Positions 1 through 8,153 of a DNA stretch of 8,153 nucleotides are shown here, piece by piece (position 1 is the first letter of the stretch; each line of letters starts with the position of its first letter). The DNA is from JAWWBN01 sp033720955 (GTDB lineage: Bacteria > Acidobacteriota > Thermoanaerobaculia > Multivoradales > JAHEKO01). The notes beneath the pieces are model-generated. The model did not search any database. It was given only the letters and a program-made list of their open reading frames with translations, and was not told the DNA's origin. Both the position numbers and the translations under genes were made by a program. Location: contig JAWWBN010000174.1 in NCBI GenBank assembly GCA_033720955.1, positions 1 through 8,153 of the forward strand, written 5' to 3'.

Positions 1-276
<276 letters not shown>

Positions 277-281
277 AGGGG

Positions 282-2474
282 GTGTTCGAGAGCGAGCTCA
301 ACGAGCAGCAGCTCGCCGCGGTGACCCACGGCGACGGGCCGCAGCTCGTCCTGGCCGGCGCCGGATCGGGGAAGACCCGGGTCATCACCTACCGGGTCGC
401 CTGGCTGATCCGGGAGCGCGGCGTCGACCCGGCCTCCATCGTGGCGGTGACCTTCACCAACAAGGCGGCCGGCGAGATGCGCGAGCGGATCGAGTCGCAG
501 GTGGGGATCTACCCGCTGCCCACCTTCGTGGGGACCTTTCACCGCTTCGCCCTGACCCTCCTGCGACGCTGGGGCGAGCGGATCGGCGTGCCGCGCGGCT
601 TCGCCATCTTCGACCGCGACGATCAGATCGCCCTGGTCAAGAAGTCGCTCGCCGCCGAGGGTCTGTCGGAGACCTCCTTCGCGCCGCGCCAGGTGCTCGC
701 GGCCATCAGCGCGGCCAAGAACCGGCTGATGGACCCGGGACAGTACGAGGCGGAGGCCAAGAACTTCTTCGAGCAGCGGGTGGCCCGGGTCTACCGCACC
801 TACCAGGGGTCGCTGAAGCGCTCCTCGGCGATGGACTTCGACGACATGCTGCGGCTGGCGGTGCGGCTGCTGGAGCGCGAGCCGGAGCTGGAGCGGCGGC
901 TGCGCGACGGAATCCGCCACCTGCTGGTGGACGAGTTCCAGGACACCAACCACGCCCAGATGCGATTGATCCACCAGATCGCCGGGTCCTCCGGCAATCT
1001 GACCGCCGTCGGCGACGAGGACCAGGGGATCTACCGCTGGCGGGGCGCCGACCTGTCGAACGTGCTCGACTTCGAGCGCAGCTTCCCCGGCGCCACGGTG
1101 CGCAAGCTGGAGCGCAACTACCGCTCCACCCAGAACATCCTGAGCGCCGCCGGCGAGCTGGTGGCGAACAACGAGGGACGGCGCGGCAAGACCCTGTGGA
1201 CCGACCGCGGCGACGGCGAGGATCTCGAGCTCTACTACGCCCGGGACGAGCAGGACGAGGCGCGCTGGGTCGCCTCGTCGCTCGAGGAGCTGCGTCCCGA
1301 GCTCTCCTGGCACCAGATGGCGGTGCTGGTGCGCACGAACGCCCAGACCCGGGCGCTCGAGGAGCGCTTCCTGCGCGAGCGGATCCCCTACGACCTGGTG
1401 GGCGGCGTGCGCTTCTACGAGCGCGCGGAGATCAAGGACCTCATCGCCTACCTCCGGGTGCTGCGCAATCCGAACGACGACCACTCGCTGGCGCGCATTC
1501 TGAACAAGCCGCCGCGAGGGATCGGCAGGACGACCCGCGACCTGCTGGAGGACCAGGCGGGCGGTGCGCGGCAGCCGCTCTGGGAGGCGATCCGCAACGC
1601 GCGCGCGGGCAGCCTGCCGGCGCGCAGCGCGAAGGCGATCGAGGCCTTCCGCACGCTGATCGAGGATCTCGCCGCCTCGGCGGCCGAGCTGCCGCTGGCG
1701 GAGCTGATCCGGGAGCTGCTCGAGCGCACCGGCTACGCCGAGATCTACGACAAGGCGGACCCCGAGGCGCAGGCGCGTCGAGAGAACATCGACGAGTTCG
1801 TCACCGCCGCCCAGGAGCTCACCGAGGAGTCGGGCGTGGTGGGCATCGACGCCCTCACCGACTTCCTCGACCACGCCTCGCTGGTGAGCGACGTGGACGA
1901 GTGGCAGAAGGACCGCGGCGTGGCGCTGATGACCCTGCACGCGGCGAAGGGGCTCGAGTTTCCGGCGGTGGTGGTGGCGGGCCTCGAGGACGGGCTGCTG
2001 CCGCACTTCAACGCCATGGGCACCCCGGAGAGCCTCGAGGAGGAGCGGCGGCTGCTCTACGTCGGGATGACCCGGGCCGAGCGCAAGCTGATGCTCACCT
2101 GCTGCCGCCGCCGCCGGATCGCCGGGCGATACCAGGACCAGGACGAGTCGCCCTTTCTGGCCGAGATCCCGAGAGACCATGTCGTCGTGCACCGGAGCCC
2201 CGAGCTCTTCGCCCAGCGTCCGGGCGCCGCCGCCGCCGCCGGCTTCTTCGGCCGCCAGCCGGCGCGGCGCGAGCCGTTCCGGGCGCCGCTCGAGACGGTC
2301 ACCGGAGACGGCGGCTCGCTCGGGAAGGGGAGCCGGGTGCGGCATCCCACCCTGGGCGACGGCGTGGTGCTCGCCACCGAGGGCGCTGGCGACGGGAGGA
2401 AGCTGACGGTCTTCTTCGACCGGGTGGGCAAGCGCAAGCTGTTGGCTCGCTACGCCAGCCTGGAGCCGGTGTGA
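282..2474 (+). CDS. pcrA: ATP-dependent DNA helicase, PcrA/UvrD type (superfamily 1A)
   Basis: A 730-residue 3'-5' DNA helicase/translocase of the UvrD/PcrA family, which acts in nucleotide excision repair, in clearing recombinase filaments and at replication-transcription conflicts. All superfamily 1 motifs are present in order: Q-motif LNEQQ (6-10), Walker A AGAGSGKT (25-32), motif Ia TFTNKAA (57-63), GTFHRF (84-89), Walker B DEFQD (217-221), motif III VGDEDQGIYRWRGA (243-256), motif IV ERNYRS (277-282), motif V TLHAAKGLEF (551-560) and motif VI LLYVGMTRA (591-599). An alanine-rich linker follows, then a C-terminal Tudor-like domain (about 682-730, starting KGSRVRHPTLGDG) of the kind that contacts RNA polymerase in PcrA/UvrD. 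That domain and the full length argue for PcrA/UvrD over Rep, which lacks it. The start is GTG 282, with GGAG 8 bases upstream. Motif III has EDQG where DDQS is more usual. No truncation is seen. Confidence 0.96.
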   Translation: MFESELNEQQLAAVTHGDGPQLVLAGAGSGKTRVITYRVAWLIRERGVDPASIVAVTFTNKAAGEMRERIESQVGIYPLPTFVGTFHRFALTLLRRWGERIGVPRGFAIFDRDDQIALVKKSLAAEGLSETSFAPRQVLAAISAAKNRLMDPGQYEAEAKNFFEQRVARVYRTYQGSLKRSSAMDFDDMLRLAVRLLEREPELERRLRDGIRHLLVDEFQDTNHAQMRLIHQIAGSSGNLTAVGDEDQGIYRWRGADLSNVLDFERSFPGATVRKLERNYRSTQNILSAAGELVANNEGRRGKTLWTDRGDGEDLELYYARDEQDEARWVASSLEELRPELSWHQMAVLVRTNAQTRALEERFLRERIPYDLVGGVRFYERAEIKDLIAYLRVLRNPNDDHSLARILNKPPRGIGRTTRDLLEDQAGGARQPLWEAIRNARAGSLPARSAKAIEAFRTLIEDLAASAAELPLAELIRELLERTGYAEIYDKADPEAQARRENIDEFVTAAQELTEESGVVGIDALTDFLDHASLVSDVDEWQKDRGVALMTLHAAKGLEFPAVVVAGLEDGLLPHFNAMGTPESLEEERRLLYVGMTRAERKLMLTCCRRRRIAGRYQDQDESPFLAEIPRDHVVVHRSPELFAQRPGAAAAAGFFGRQPARREPFRAPLETVTGDGGSLGKGSRVRHPTLGDGVVLATEGAGDGRKLTVFFDRVGKRKLLARYASLEPV
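2462..2465 (+). promoter_or_regulatory. Ribosome-binding site for the PilZ gene (GGAG)
   Basis: GGAG lies 5 bases before GTG 2471 and inside the last codons of the helicase gene. It decides the start of the PilZ protein, whose reading frame is otherwise open far upstream as a shadow inside the helicase gene. With the GTGA overlap of start and stop, it points to translational coupling. Confidence 0.6.
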
Positions 2475-3106
2475 GCCGGGAGCCCGGCTCCTCCGACGGC
2501 TCGAGCCTCCGGCGCGCGCCCCGGGCGCAACTGGAGCTGGAGGTGCGGCTCGAGTTCGATACCGGCAAGAAGCTCGGTCCGGCGATCACCGCCGACGTCT
2601 CCGCAAGCGGGATGTACGTCCAGACGCTCGACCCGCCTCCCGTGGGAGCCCTGGTGCGGTTCGAGCTCGACCTGCCCCGCCGCCGCGAGCCGATCCGCGG
2701 CCACGGCGAGGTGGCGTGGATCCGGGTGCGCCCGGAGGGGCCCGACCGTCCGCCCGGCGTGGGAATCCGTTTCCGCGCTCTCGATCCCGAGGGAAGGCAG
2801 GCGCTGGAGCGCGCCGTGCTCGTTCGGCTGGGAGAGCGGGGGCAGGGCGCGGAGCCCGCCTGGGACTCGCCGCCGCCGCGGCCGCCTCGGCCTCCCGCGC
2901 CGCGACCGGCCGCGCGGCCCGCCGCTCCGCCGCCGTCGAGCCGCGAGATCGAAGCGCCACGGCGGAGCGACCGCAGCGCCGGCGGAGGACGGCGGGAGGG
3001 CACGGGTCCGGAGTCGGGGAAGCCGGCCGGCGCCTCGCCCCGCCAGCTCGCCATCCTCCTCGCGCTGCTCCTGGTGCTGCTACTCCTCCTGGTGCGCGCC
3101 CTCTAG
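2471..3106 (+). CDS. Tail-anchored PilZ-domain protein (predicted c-di-GMP receptor)
   Basis: A predicted 211-residue protein. Residues 13-120 form a PilZ domain, the usual bacterial c-di-GMP receptor. It has the RxxxR ligand motif (R14-R18) and the DxSxxG motif (D42, S44, G47, in DVSASGMYV), then a beta-rich stretch and the typical end GVGIRF (96-101) followed by a short helix. Residues 129-190 are a proline/arginine/alanine-rich, probably disordered linker. Residues 193-208 are almost entirely Leu/Ala/Val/Ile and end three residues before the stop, so the protein should be tail-anchored with the PilZ domain in the cytoplasm. No signal peptide is seen. The GTG start overlaps the helicase stop as GTGA and has GGAG 5 bases upstream, implying coupling to that gene. 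The partner is unknown. The nearby polysaccharide synthase is a candidate. The fold and motif call is firm; the target is inference. Confidence 0.85.
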   Translation: MSREPGSSDGSSLRRAPRAQLELEVRLEFDTGKKLGPAITADVSASGMYVQTLDPPPVGALVRFELDLPRRREPIRGHGEVAWIRVRPEGPDRPPGVGIRFRALDPEGRQALERAVLVRLGERGQGAEPAWDSPPPRPPRPPAPRPAARPAAPPPSSREIEAPRRSDRSAGGGRREGTGPESGKPAGASPRQLAILLALLLVLLLLLVRAL

Positions 3107-3124
3107 GGCCTTCGCCCGGGGCCG

Positions 3125-3679
3125 CTACACCAGGTACTCGCCGCGCAGCAGGGCGTAGAGGTAGTTGTCCACCCGCTCTCCCCGCAGCACGAAGTACCCC
3201 CGCAGGGTCCCTTCCCGGACGAAGCCCAGCGCCTCGAGCACTCTCTGGGAGCCCACGTTGCCCACCGCGCAGCGCGCCTCGATGCGCTCCAGGGGGGTGT
3301 GCAGGAAGAGCTCGGCGAGAAGCTGCTCCAGGGCCGGGCGCATGATGCCGCGCCCCTGGTAGGGGGTGGAGAGGGCGTAGCCGAGCTCGGCGAGACCGTG
3401 CTCCCAGTTGGTCACCAGGAGGGTGATCCAGCCCGCCGGCTGGTCGTCGGCGAGGACGATCCAGAGGAACCGCTCGCCCCGGCCGCGGTAGAGATCGTCG
3501 ATCCTCTGCGCGGCGAGCTCGGCGCGGAGCTGGGTGAGGGCCGCCTCCGCCAGCGGCTGGAAGCGGCGCACGCTGGCCTCCCGCCGCCAGCGGTGGAGGA
3601 GCCGGGCGTCGGAGGGATGCCCCGCGCGCAGGGCGATCCGCCGGACGGGCTGGGGCGGCTGCGGCTGGATCAGGGGCAA
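3125..3679 (-). CDS. GNAT-family N-acetyltransferase, RimJ/RimL-like
   Basis: A 184-residue (or slightly shorter) acetyl-CoA-dependent acetyltransferase. The N-terminal strand and helix follow the RimJ/RimL pattern (RIALRAGHPSDARLLHRW, 14-31). Motif A, which binds acetyl-CoA pyrophosphate, is PYQGRGIM (106-113). The C-terminal part has N141, S144 and GF (152-153) followed by the REGTLRGY segment (155-162) and a YLYALLRGEY end, all typical of this subfamily. Family members acetylate N-termini of ribosomal proteins, aminoacyl groups, small metabolites or sugars, and the substrate here cannot be read from sequence. The gene lies directly downstream of the glycosyltransferase gene, in the same reading frame, so it is probably in one transcript with it. 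The start is uncertain. TTG 3679 has GGAG only 2 bases upstream, whereas CTG at 3673-3671 has it at 8 bases; the difference is two residues. It converges with the PilZ gene across 18 bases. Confidence 0.87.
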   Translation of the reverse strand: MPLIQPQPPQPVRRIALRAGHPSDARLLHRWRREASVRRFQPLAEAALTQLRAELAAQRIDDLYRGRGERFLWIVLADDQPAGWITLLVTNWEHGLAELGYALSTPYQGRGIMRPALEQLLAELFLHTPLERIEARCAVGNVGSQRVLEALGFVREGTLRGYFVLRGERVDNYLYALLRGEYLV

Positions 3680-3681
3680 GG

Positions 3682-3687
3682 CTCCGT
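3682..3687 (-). promoter_or_regulatory. Ribosome-binding site for the GNAT gene (ACGGAG)
   Basis: ACGGAG on the minus strand sits in the 12-base gap between the glycosyltransferase TGA and the GNAT TTG. It is the only Shine-Dalgarno-like element available. It is 2 bases from TTG 3679, which is unusually close, and 8 bases from an in-frame CTG two codons later, so it leaves the exact start open. Confidence 0.4.
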
Positions 3688-3691
3688 CAGA

Positions 3692-5203
<1,512 letters not shown>

Positions 5204-6541
5204 GGCGGTCTCTGGCTGGGGGTCTCCGCTCCGCCCGGGCGGCGCTTCCCGCGGCGCTTCCGCTGATCGCCGCCCATCTGGCGCTGCTCCTCGTCTTCGA
5301 TCTGGGGCGGCGCCCGGCTGCCGCCGTGGGCATCCTGCTGGCGGCGATGGCCTGCCTCGCCTACGGGGCGCGGCGTCTGGCCGCGCCGGCGGGCTCGCAG
5401 GCGGTGGGAATCCTGGTGGTGGCGGGTCTGCTTCGGGTGCTCCTTCTGCCTCTACCTCCGACGCTCTCGGACGACGTGCTGCGGTATGTGTGGGATGGGA
5501 GGGTGACGCTGGCCGGGTTCGACCCCTATCGTCTGCCGCCGGAGGACGAAGCGCTCGAAGGGTTGCGGGACGAGCTCTGGCGGCGGTTGCCGCATCGGGA
5601 GGTGCCGACGGTCTACCCGCCGCTCGCGGTGGCTCTTTTTAGCACAGCCGCGCTGTCGCCGGCGCCCGTCACCACGCTCAAGCTGCTGCTGAGCGCGGCG
5701 GATCTGGCCGGCTGCTGGCTGCTGCTGGGAATCGCCCGCCGGCGGGGTCTGCCCGAGGCGCGGGTGGCGCTCTACGCCTGGAATCCGCTGGTGGTCCTGG
5801 AGACCGCCGGGATGGGGCACGTGGATGCGCTGGGCTGCGCCGCCGCCATCGCCGCGGTGGCCTGGGTCACCCTCGATCGGCCGCGGGTCCGGCGGTCGGC
5901 CGCGGCCGCCGCCGTGGCCGCCCTGGCCAAGCTGGTGCCCCTCGCCGCGCTGCCGGCGTGGGCCCGCGCCAGCCGGCGGCCGCTGCTCTTCGCCGGGGTG
6001 GCGCTCGCCATCACCCTGGCGGCGGCGGCGCCGGTCGCGATCGCCGCCGACGGGGTGCCCCCGGGGCTCGTGACCTACGGCGTCTCCTGGGAGTTCAACG
6101 GTCCCCTCTACGAGCCGCTCTGGCGTCTGCTGGATCGGGTGGGGGCGCGGGAGCGGGTCGAGGAGCTGCTCGACCGGCGCAAGGAGATCGACGGGCGGCA
6201 TGAGCTCTGGAACCGCTTCTACCCCTTCAACTACCCGCAACTGCTGGCCAAGCTGCTGCTCGCCCCGGGTCTCCTGGCGGCGATCCTGTGGGCGTGGCGG
6301 CGGGGCCGCGACCCCGTCGCCGCCAGCGGCGTCGTCTTCGGCGGCCTCCTCCTCTTCTCGGCCACGGTCTATCCCTGGTACCTGATCTGGGTGCTGCCCT
6401 GGGCGGCGCTCTGCCGGCAGCCGGCCTGGCTGCTGCTGTCGGCCGCAATGCCGCTGTCGTATCTGCCGCAGCTCACGGCGCTTCCGCTGTGGCCGTGGAC
6501 CTTCCTCGTCATCTGGGCGCCCTTCTGGGTCGTCCTCGCCG

Positions 6542-6546
6542 GGAGG
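6542..6546 (+). promoter_or_regulatory. Ribosome-binding site for truA (GGAGG)
   Basis: GGAGG lies 5 bases before ATG 6552, inside the last codons of the GT87-like gene. It is the strongest Shine-Dalgarno element in the window and fixes the truA start within a much longer open frame. Confidence 0.7.
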
Positions 6547-6551
6547 CCGAG

Positions 6552-7319
6552 ATGGTCCACCTGCTGACGATCGGCTACCGGGGAGCGGCCTACGCCGGCT
6601 GGCAGCGGCAGCCCAATGCGGTGACGGTCCAGCAGCGCGTCGAGGAGGCGGTTCTCGCCCTCACCGGGCAGAGCGCCGCGGTCGTGGCGGCGGGGCGCAC
6701 CGACGCCGGCGTGCACGCGCGGGCCCAGGCCGCCCACGTCGAGCTCCAGGAAGAGTGGCCCCGCGGGGCTCTCGTCCACGGGGTGAATCACCATCTGCCC
6801 TCCGACATACGGATCCACGACGCGCGGCGGATGCGCGAGGGCTTCCACGCCCGCAAGCACGCCTTGTGGAAGGAGTACCGGTACCGCACCATCCGGTGCG
6901 AGGTGCTGTCGCCGCTCGACGAGCCCACCGCCATCCGCGTCGATCCCGACCTGGACCTCGCGCGGCTCGCCCGGGCCACCGAGCTGCTGCCCGGCCGGCA
7001 CGACTTCTCGGCCTTCGCCCTGGCCGGCGGCGCCCACCGCGATCCGCGCCGGACCCTCTTCGAGGCCGAGTGGCGGGAGGCCGGCGACGAGCTCACCCTG
7101 CGGCTCCGGGGCGACGGCTTCCTGCGCGGCATGGTGCGCTCGCTGGCCGGCACGCTGCTCGAGGTGGCGCGGGGCCGCCGCTCGGTCGAGGACGTGGCCC
7201 GGCTGCTCGAGGGAGGCGAGCGCCGGGAGGCGGGTCCCACGGCGCCGCCGCAGGCACTGGTCCTGTGGCGGGTGGAGCACGACGCCGTCTGGGCGGCGCC
7301 GGCCGCTGTGCTAGATTAA
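6552..7319 (+). CDS. truA: tRNA pseudouridine(38-40) synthase
   Basis: A 255-residue TruA, which isomerises uridines 38, 39 and 40 in the anticodon stem-loop of many tRNAs to pseudouridine. The N-terminus has GYRGAAYAGWQRQ (8-20), and the catalytic aspartate is D51 in GRTDAGVHA (48-56). Further family landmarks are FHARKHALWKEYRYR in the middle, HDFSAFA, the GDGFLRGMVRSLAGTLLEVARGR helix (written here as one conserved block) and the closing AGPTAPPQAL segment. The length is normal for the family (about 245-270 residues). The ATG start has GGAGG 5 bases upstream. The first 16 bases overlap the end of the preceding membrane glycosyltransferase gene in another frame, and uppS starts 12 bases after the truA stop, so truA sits in the middle of an envelope-related transcript. 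No key residue is missing. Confidence 0.96.
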   Translation: MVHLLTIGYRGAAYAGWQRQPNAVTVQQRVEEAVLALTGQSAAVVAAGRTDAGVHARAQAAHVELQEEWPRGALVHGVNHHLPSDIRIHDARRMREGFHARKHALWKEYRYRTIRCEVLSPLDEPTAIRVDPDLDLARLARATELLPGRHDFSAFALAGGAHRDPRRTLFEAEWREAGDELTLRLRGDGFLRGMVRSLAGTLLEVARGRRSVEDVARLLEGGERREAGPTAPPQALVLWRVEHDAVWAAPAAVLD

Positions 7320-7331
7320 GAGCCTCTGAAG

Positions 7332-8132
7332 ATGCCCGATCTCTCCCGGCTCGCCGAGCCCGGCTCCGCTGAAGAAATCCTTGTCCGCCGTCTCGATCTC
7401 GAGCGGCTGCCGCGTCATGTGGCCGTGATCATGGACGGCAACGGGCGCTGGGCCGAGGCGCGCGGTCTGCCTCGGGTGCAGGGGCACCGGGCCGGGGTGG
7501 AGGCGGTGCGCGACACCATCGAGAGCGCCGCCCGGCTCGGGCTCGAGGTCCTGACTCTCTACGCCTTCTCGGTCGAGAACTGGAAGCGTCCCCGCCACGA
7601 GGTGTGGATGCTGATGAACCTGCTCAAGGAGTATCTGCGCCGGGAGCTCGACACCCTCCGGCGCAACGACATGCGCCTCAAGGTGATCGGCCGCTGGGAG
7701 GAGCTCGAGCCCTCCGTGGTCCGGGCCCTGCGCGACGGTCTGGAGGCCACGGCCGGCTGCGGCGGGATGCAGCTCAACATCGCGCTCAACTACTCCGGCC
7801 GCTGCGAGGTGGTGGACGCCTGCCGCCGGATCGTGGCCGACTGGGCGGCGGGCAAGGGCACCGACATCGACGAAGAGACGATCGGCAGCTATCTCTACAC
7901 CTCGGGCCAGCCCGACCCCGATCTGCTCATCCGCACCTCCGGCGAGATGCGGGTCAGCAACTTCCTGCTCTGGCAGCTCGCCTACACCGAGCTCTGGGTA
8001 ACCGACACCCTCTGGCCCGACTTCCGCCGGGGCGAGCTCTTCCAGGCGATCCTGGACTACCAGGGCCGCGACCGGCGCTACGGCAGGGTGAGGGAGAGCG
8101 CCGCGACGGCGGCGCGCTCCGAGGCCGAATAG
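7332..8132 (+). CDS. uppS: Undecaprenyl diphosphate synthase (cis-prenyltransferase)
   Basis: A 266-residue cytoplasmic, membrane-associated cis-prenyltransferase. The family adds eight isopentenyl units to farnesyl diphosphate to make C55 undecaprenyl diphosphate, precursor of the carrier lipid for peptidoglycan and surface polysaccharides. The catalytic Mg-binding aspartate is D35 in MDGNGRWA (34-41). GHRAGVEAVR (51-60), FSVENW (79-84) and the C-terminal block DLLIRTSGEMRVSNFLLW (197-214) are all present. In that block R201, R207 and S209 match the residues that bind the isopentenyl diphosphate phosphates. The N-terminus before the aspartate is about ten residues longer than in Escherichia coli, and there is a short alanine/serine-rich tail. 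The start ATG 7332 is 12 bases after the truA stop, with a weak AAGAG at 7318-7322. Only 21 bases follow the stop. They contain a GTG at 8148 that could start the next gene, but too little is visible to call it. Confidence 0.97.
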   Translation: MPDLSRLAEPGSAEEILVRRLDLERLPRHVAVIMDGNGRWAEARGLPRVQGHRAGVEAVRDTIESAARLGLEVLTLYAFSVENWKRPRHEVWMLMNLLKEYLRRELDTLRRNDMRLKVIGRWEELEPSVVRALRDGLEATAGCGGMQLNIALNYSGRCEVVDACRRIVADWAAGKGTDIDEETIGSYLYTSGQPDPDLLIRTSGEMRVSNFLLWQLAYTELWVTDTLWPDFRRGELFQAILDYQGRDRRYGRVRESAATAARSEAE

Positions 8133-8153
8133 GGGCCGGCCGGGTCGGTGGCA

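Noticed and set aside
2225..2245. GCC-rich simple repeat in the helicase gene
   Set aside because: It encodes a short Ala run in the linker before the Tudor-like domain. This is ordinary low complexity in a high-GC gene, with no repeat array.
1196..2470. Upstream extension of the PilZ frame inside the helicase gene (would give a 636-residue protein)
   Set aside because: This part is low-complexity Arg/Gly/Ala/Pro sequence in the shadow of the helicase. The PilZ domain only begins after GTG 2471, which has its own ribosome-binding site.
3106..3123. Possible bidirectional terminator between the convergent PilZ and GNAT genes
   Set aside because: There is only a 4-base-pair GGGC/GCCC stem with a 4-base loop and no T-tract on either strand. 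This is too weak to call, although some termination would be expected here.
8133..8153. Possible start of a further gene at GTG 8148
   Set aside because: Only two codons are visible and there is no clear ribosome-binding site. In many bacteria cdsA follows uppS, but nothing here can confirm it.

Overview
This 8.15 kb window is very GC-rich and densely coding. It has short or negative gene spacings and frequent GTG/TTG starts. It reads as chromosomal sequence from a high-GC bacterium that probably has an outer-envelope polysaccharide programme. Acidobacteriota, Myxococcota or a related deep-branching group would fit, but there is no rRNA or other decisive marker, so the placement is only a guess. 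I see no tRNA, rRNA, CRISPR array, insertion sequence, integrase or attachment-site signature. No stretch longer than about 300 bases lacks a gene; the longest gaps are under 25 bases.

Layout. (1) Bases 1-3106, plus strand: the 3' end of glmS (amino-sugar synthesis), a full-length PcrA/UvrD-type helicase, and a small PilZ-domain protein with a proline-rich linker and a C-terminal membrane anchor. The three genes are packed so tightly that the ribosome-binding sites of genes 2 and 3 lie inside the coding region of the preceding gene, which suggests one translationally coupled operon. (2) Bases 3125-5203, minus strand: a multi-membrane-span family 2 glycosyltransferase of the cellulose-synthase/CslA-like type, followed by a RimJ/RimL-like GNAT acetyltransferase. 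The two are in the same reading frame, separated by one TGA and four sense codons. This pair converges on the PilZ gene. (3) From about 5170 to 8132, plus strand: a polytopic GT-C/GT87-like glycosyltransferase, truA (tRNA pseudouridine synthase) and uppS (undecaprenyl diphosphate synthase). The first two overlap by 16 bases and truA-uppS are 12 bases apart.

How the genes may work together. GlmS feeds UDP-GlcNAc synthesis and UppS makes the C55 lipid carrier, and both serve cell-wall and surface-glycan assembly. The GT87-like enzyme belongs to a class that uses polyprenyl-phosphate sugars. The GT2 enzyme belongs to a class that makes beta-linked polysaccharide from nucleotide sugars at the inner membrane. 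The PilZ protein has both c-di-GMP-binding motifs. Since the GT2 enzyme has no PilZ domain of its own (BcsA does), a membrane-tethered PilZ protein encoded next door is a plausible but unproven regulator. The most interesting points are therefore the PilZ/GT2 neighbourhood, the one-stop-codon GT2-GNAT junction, and the divergent GT2/GT87 pair with almost no space for promoters. The housekeeping genes look intact and ordinary. I found nothing that I would call a wholly new system.
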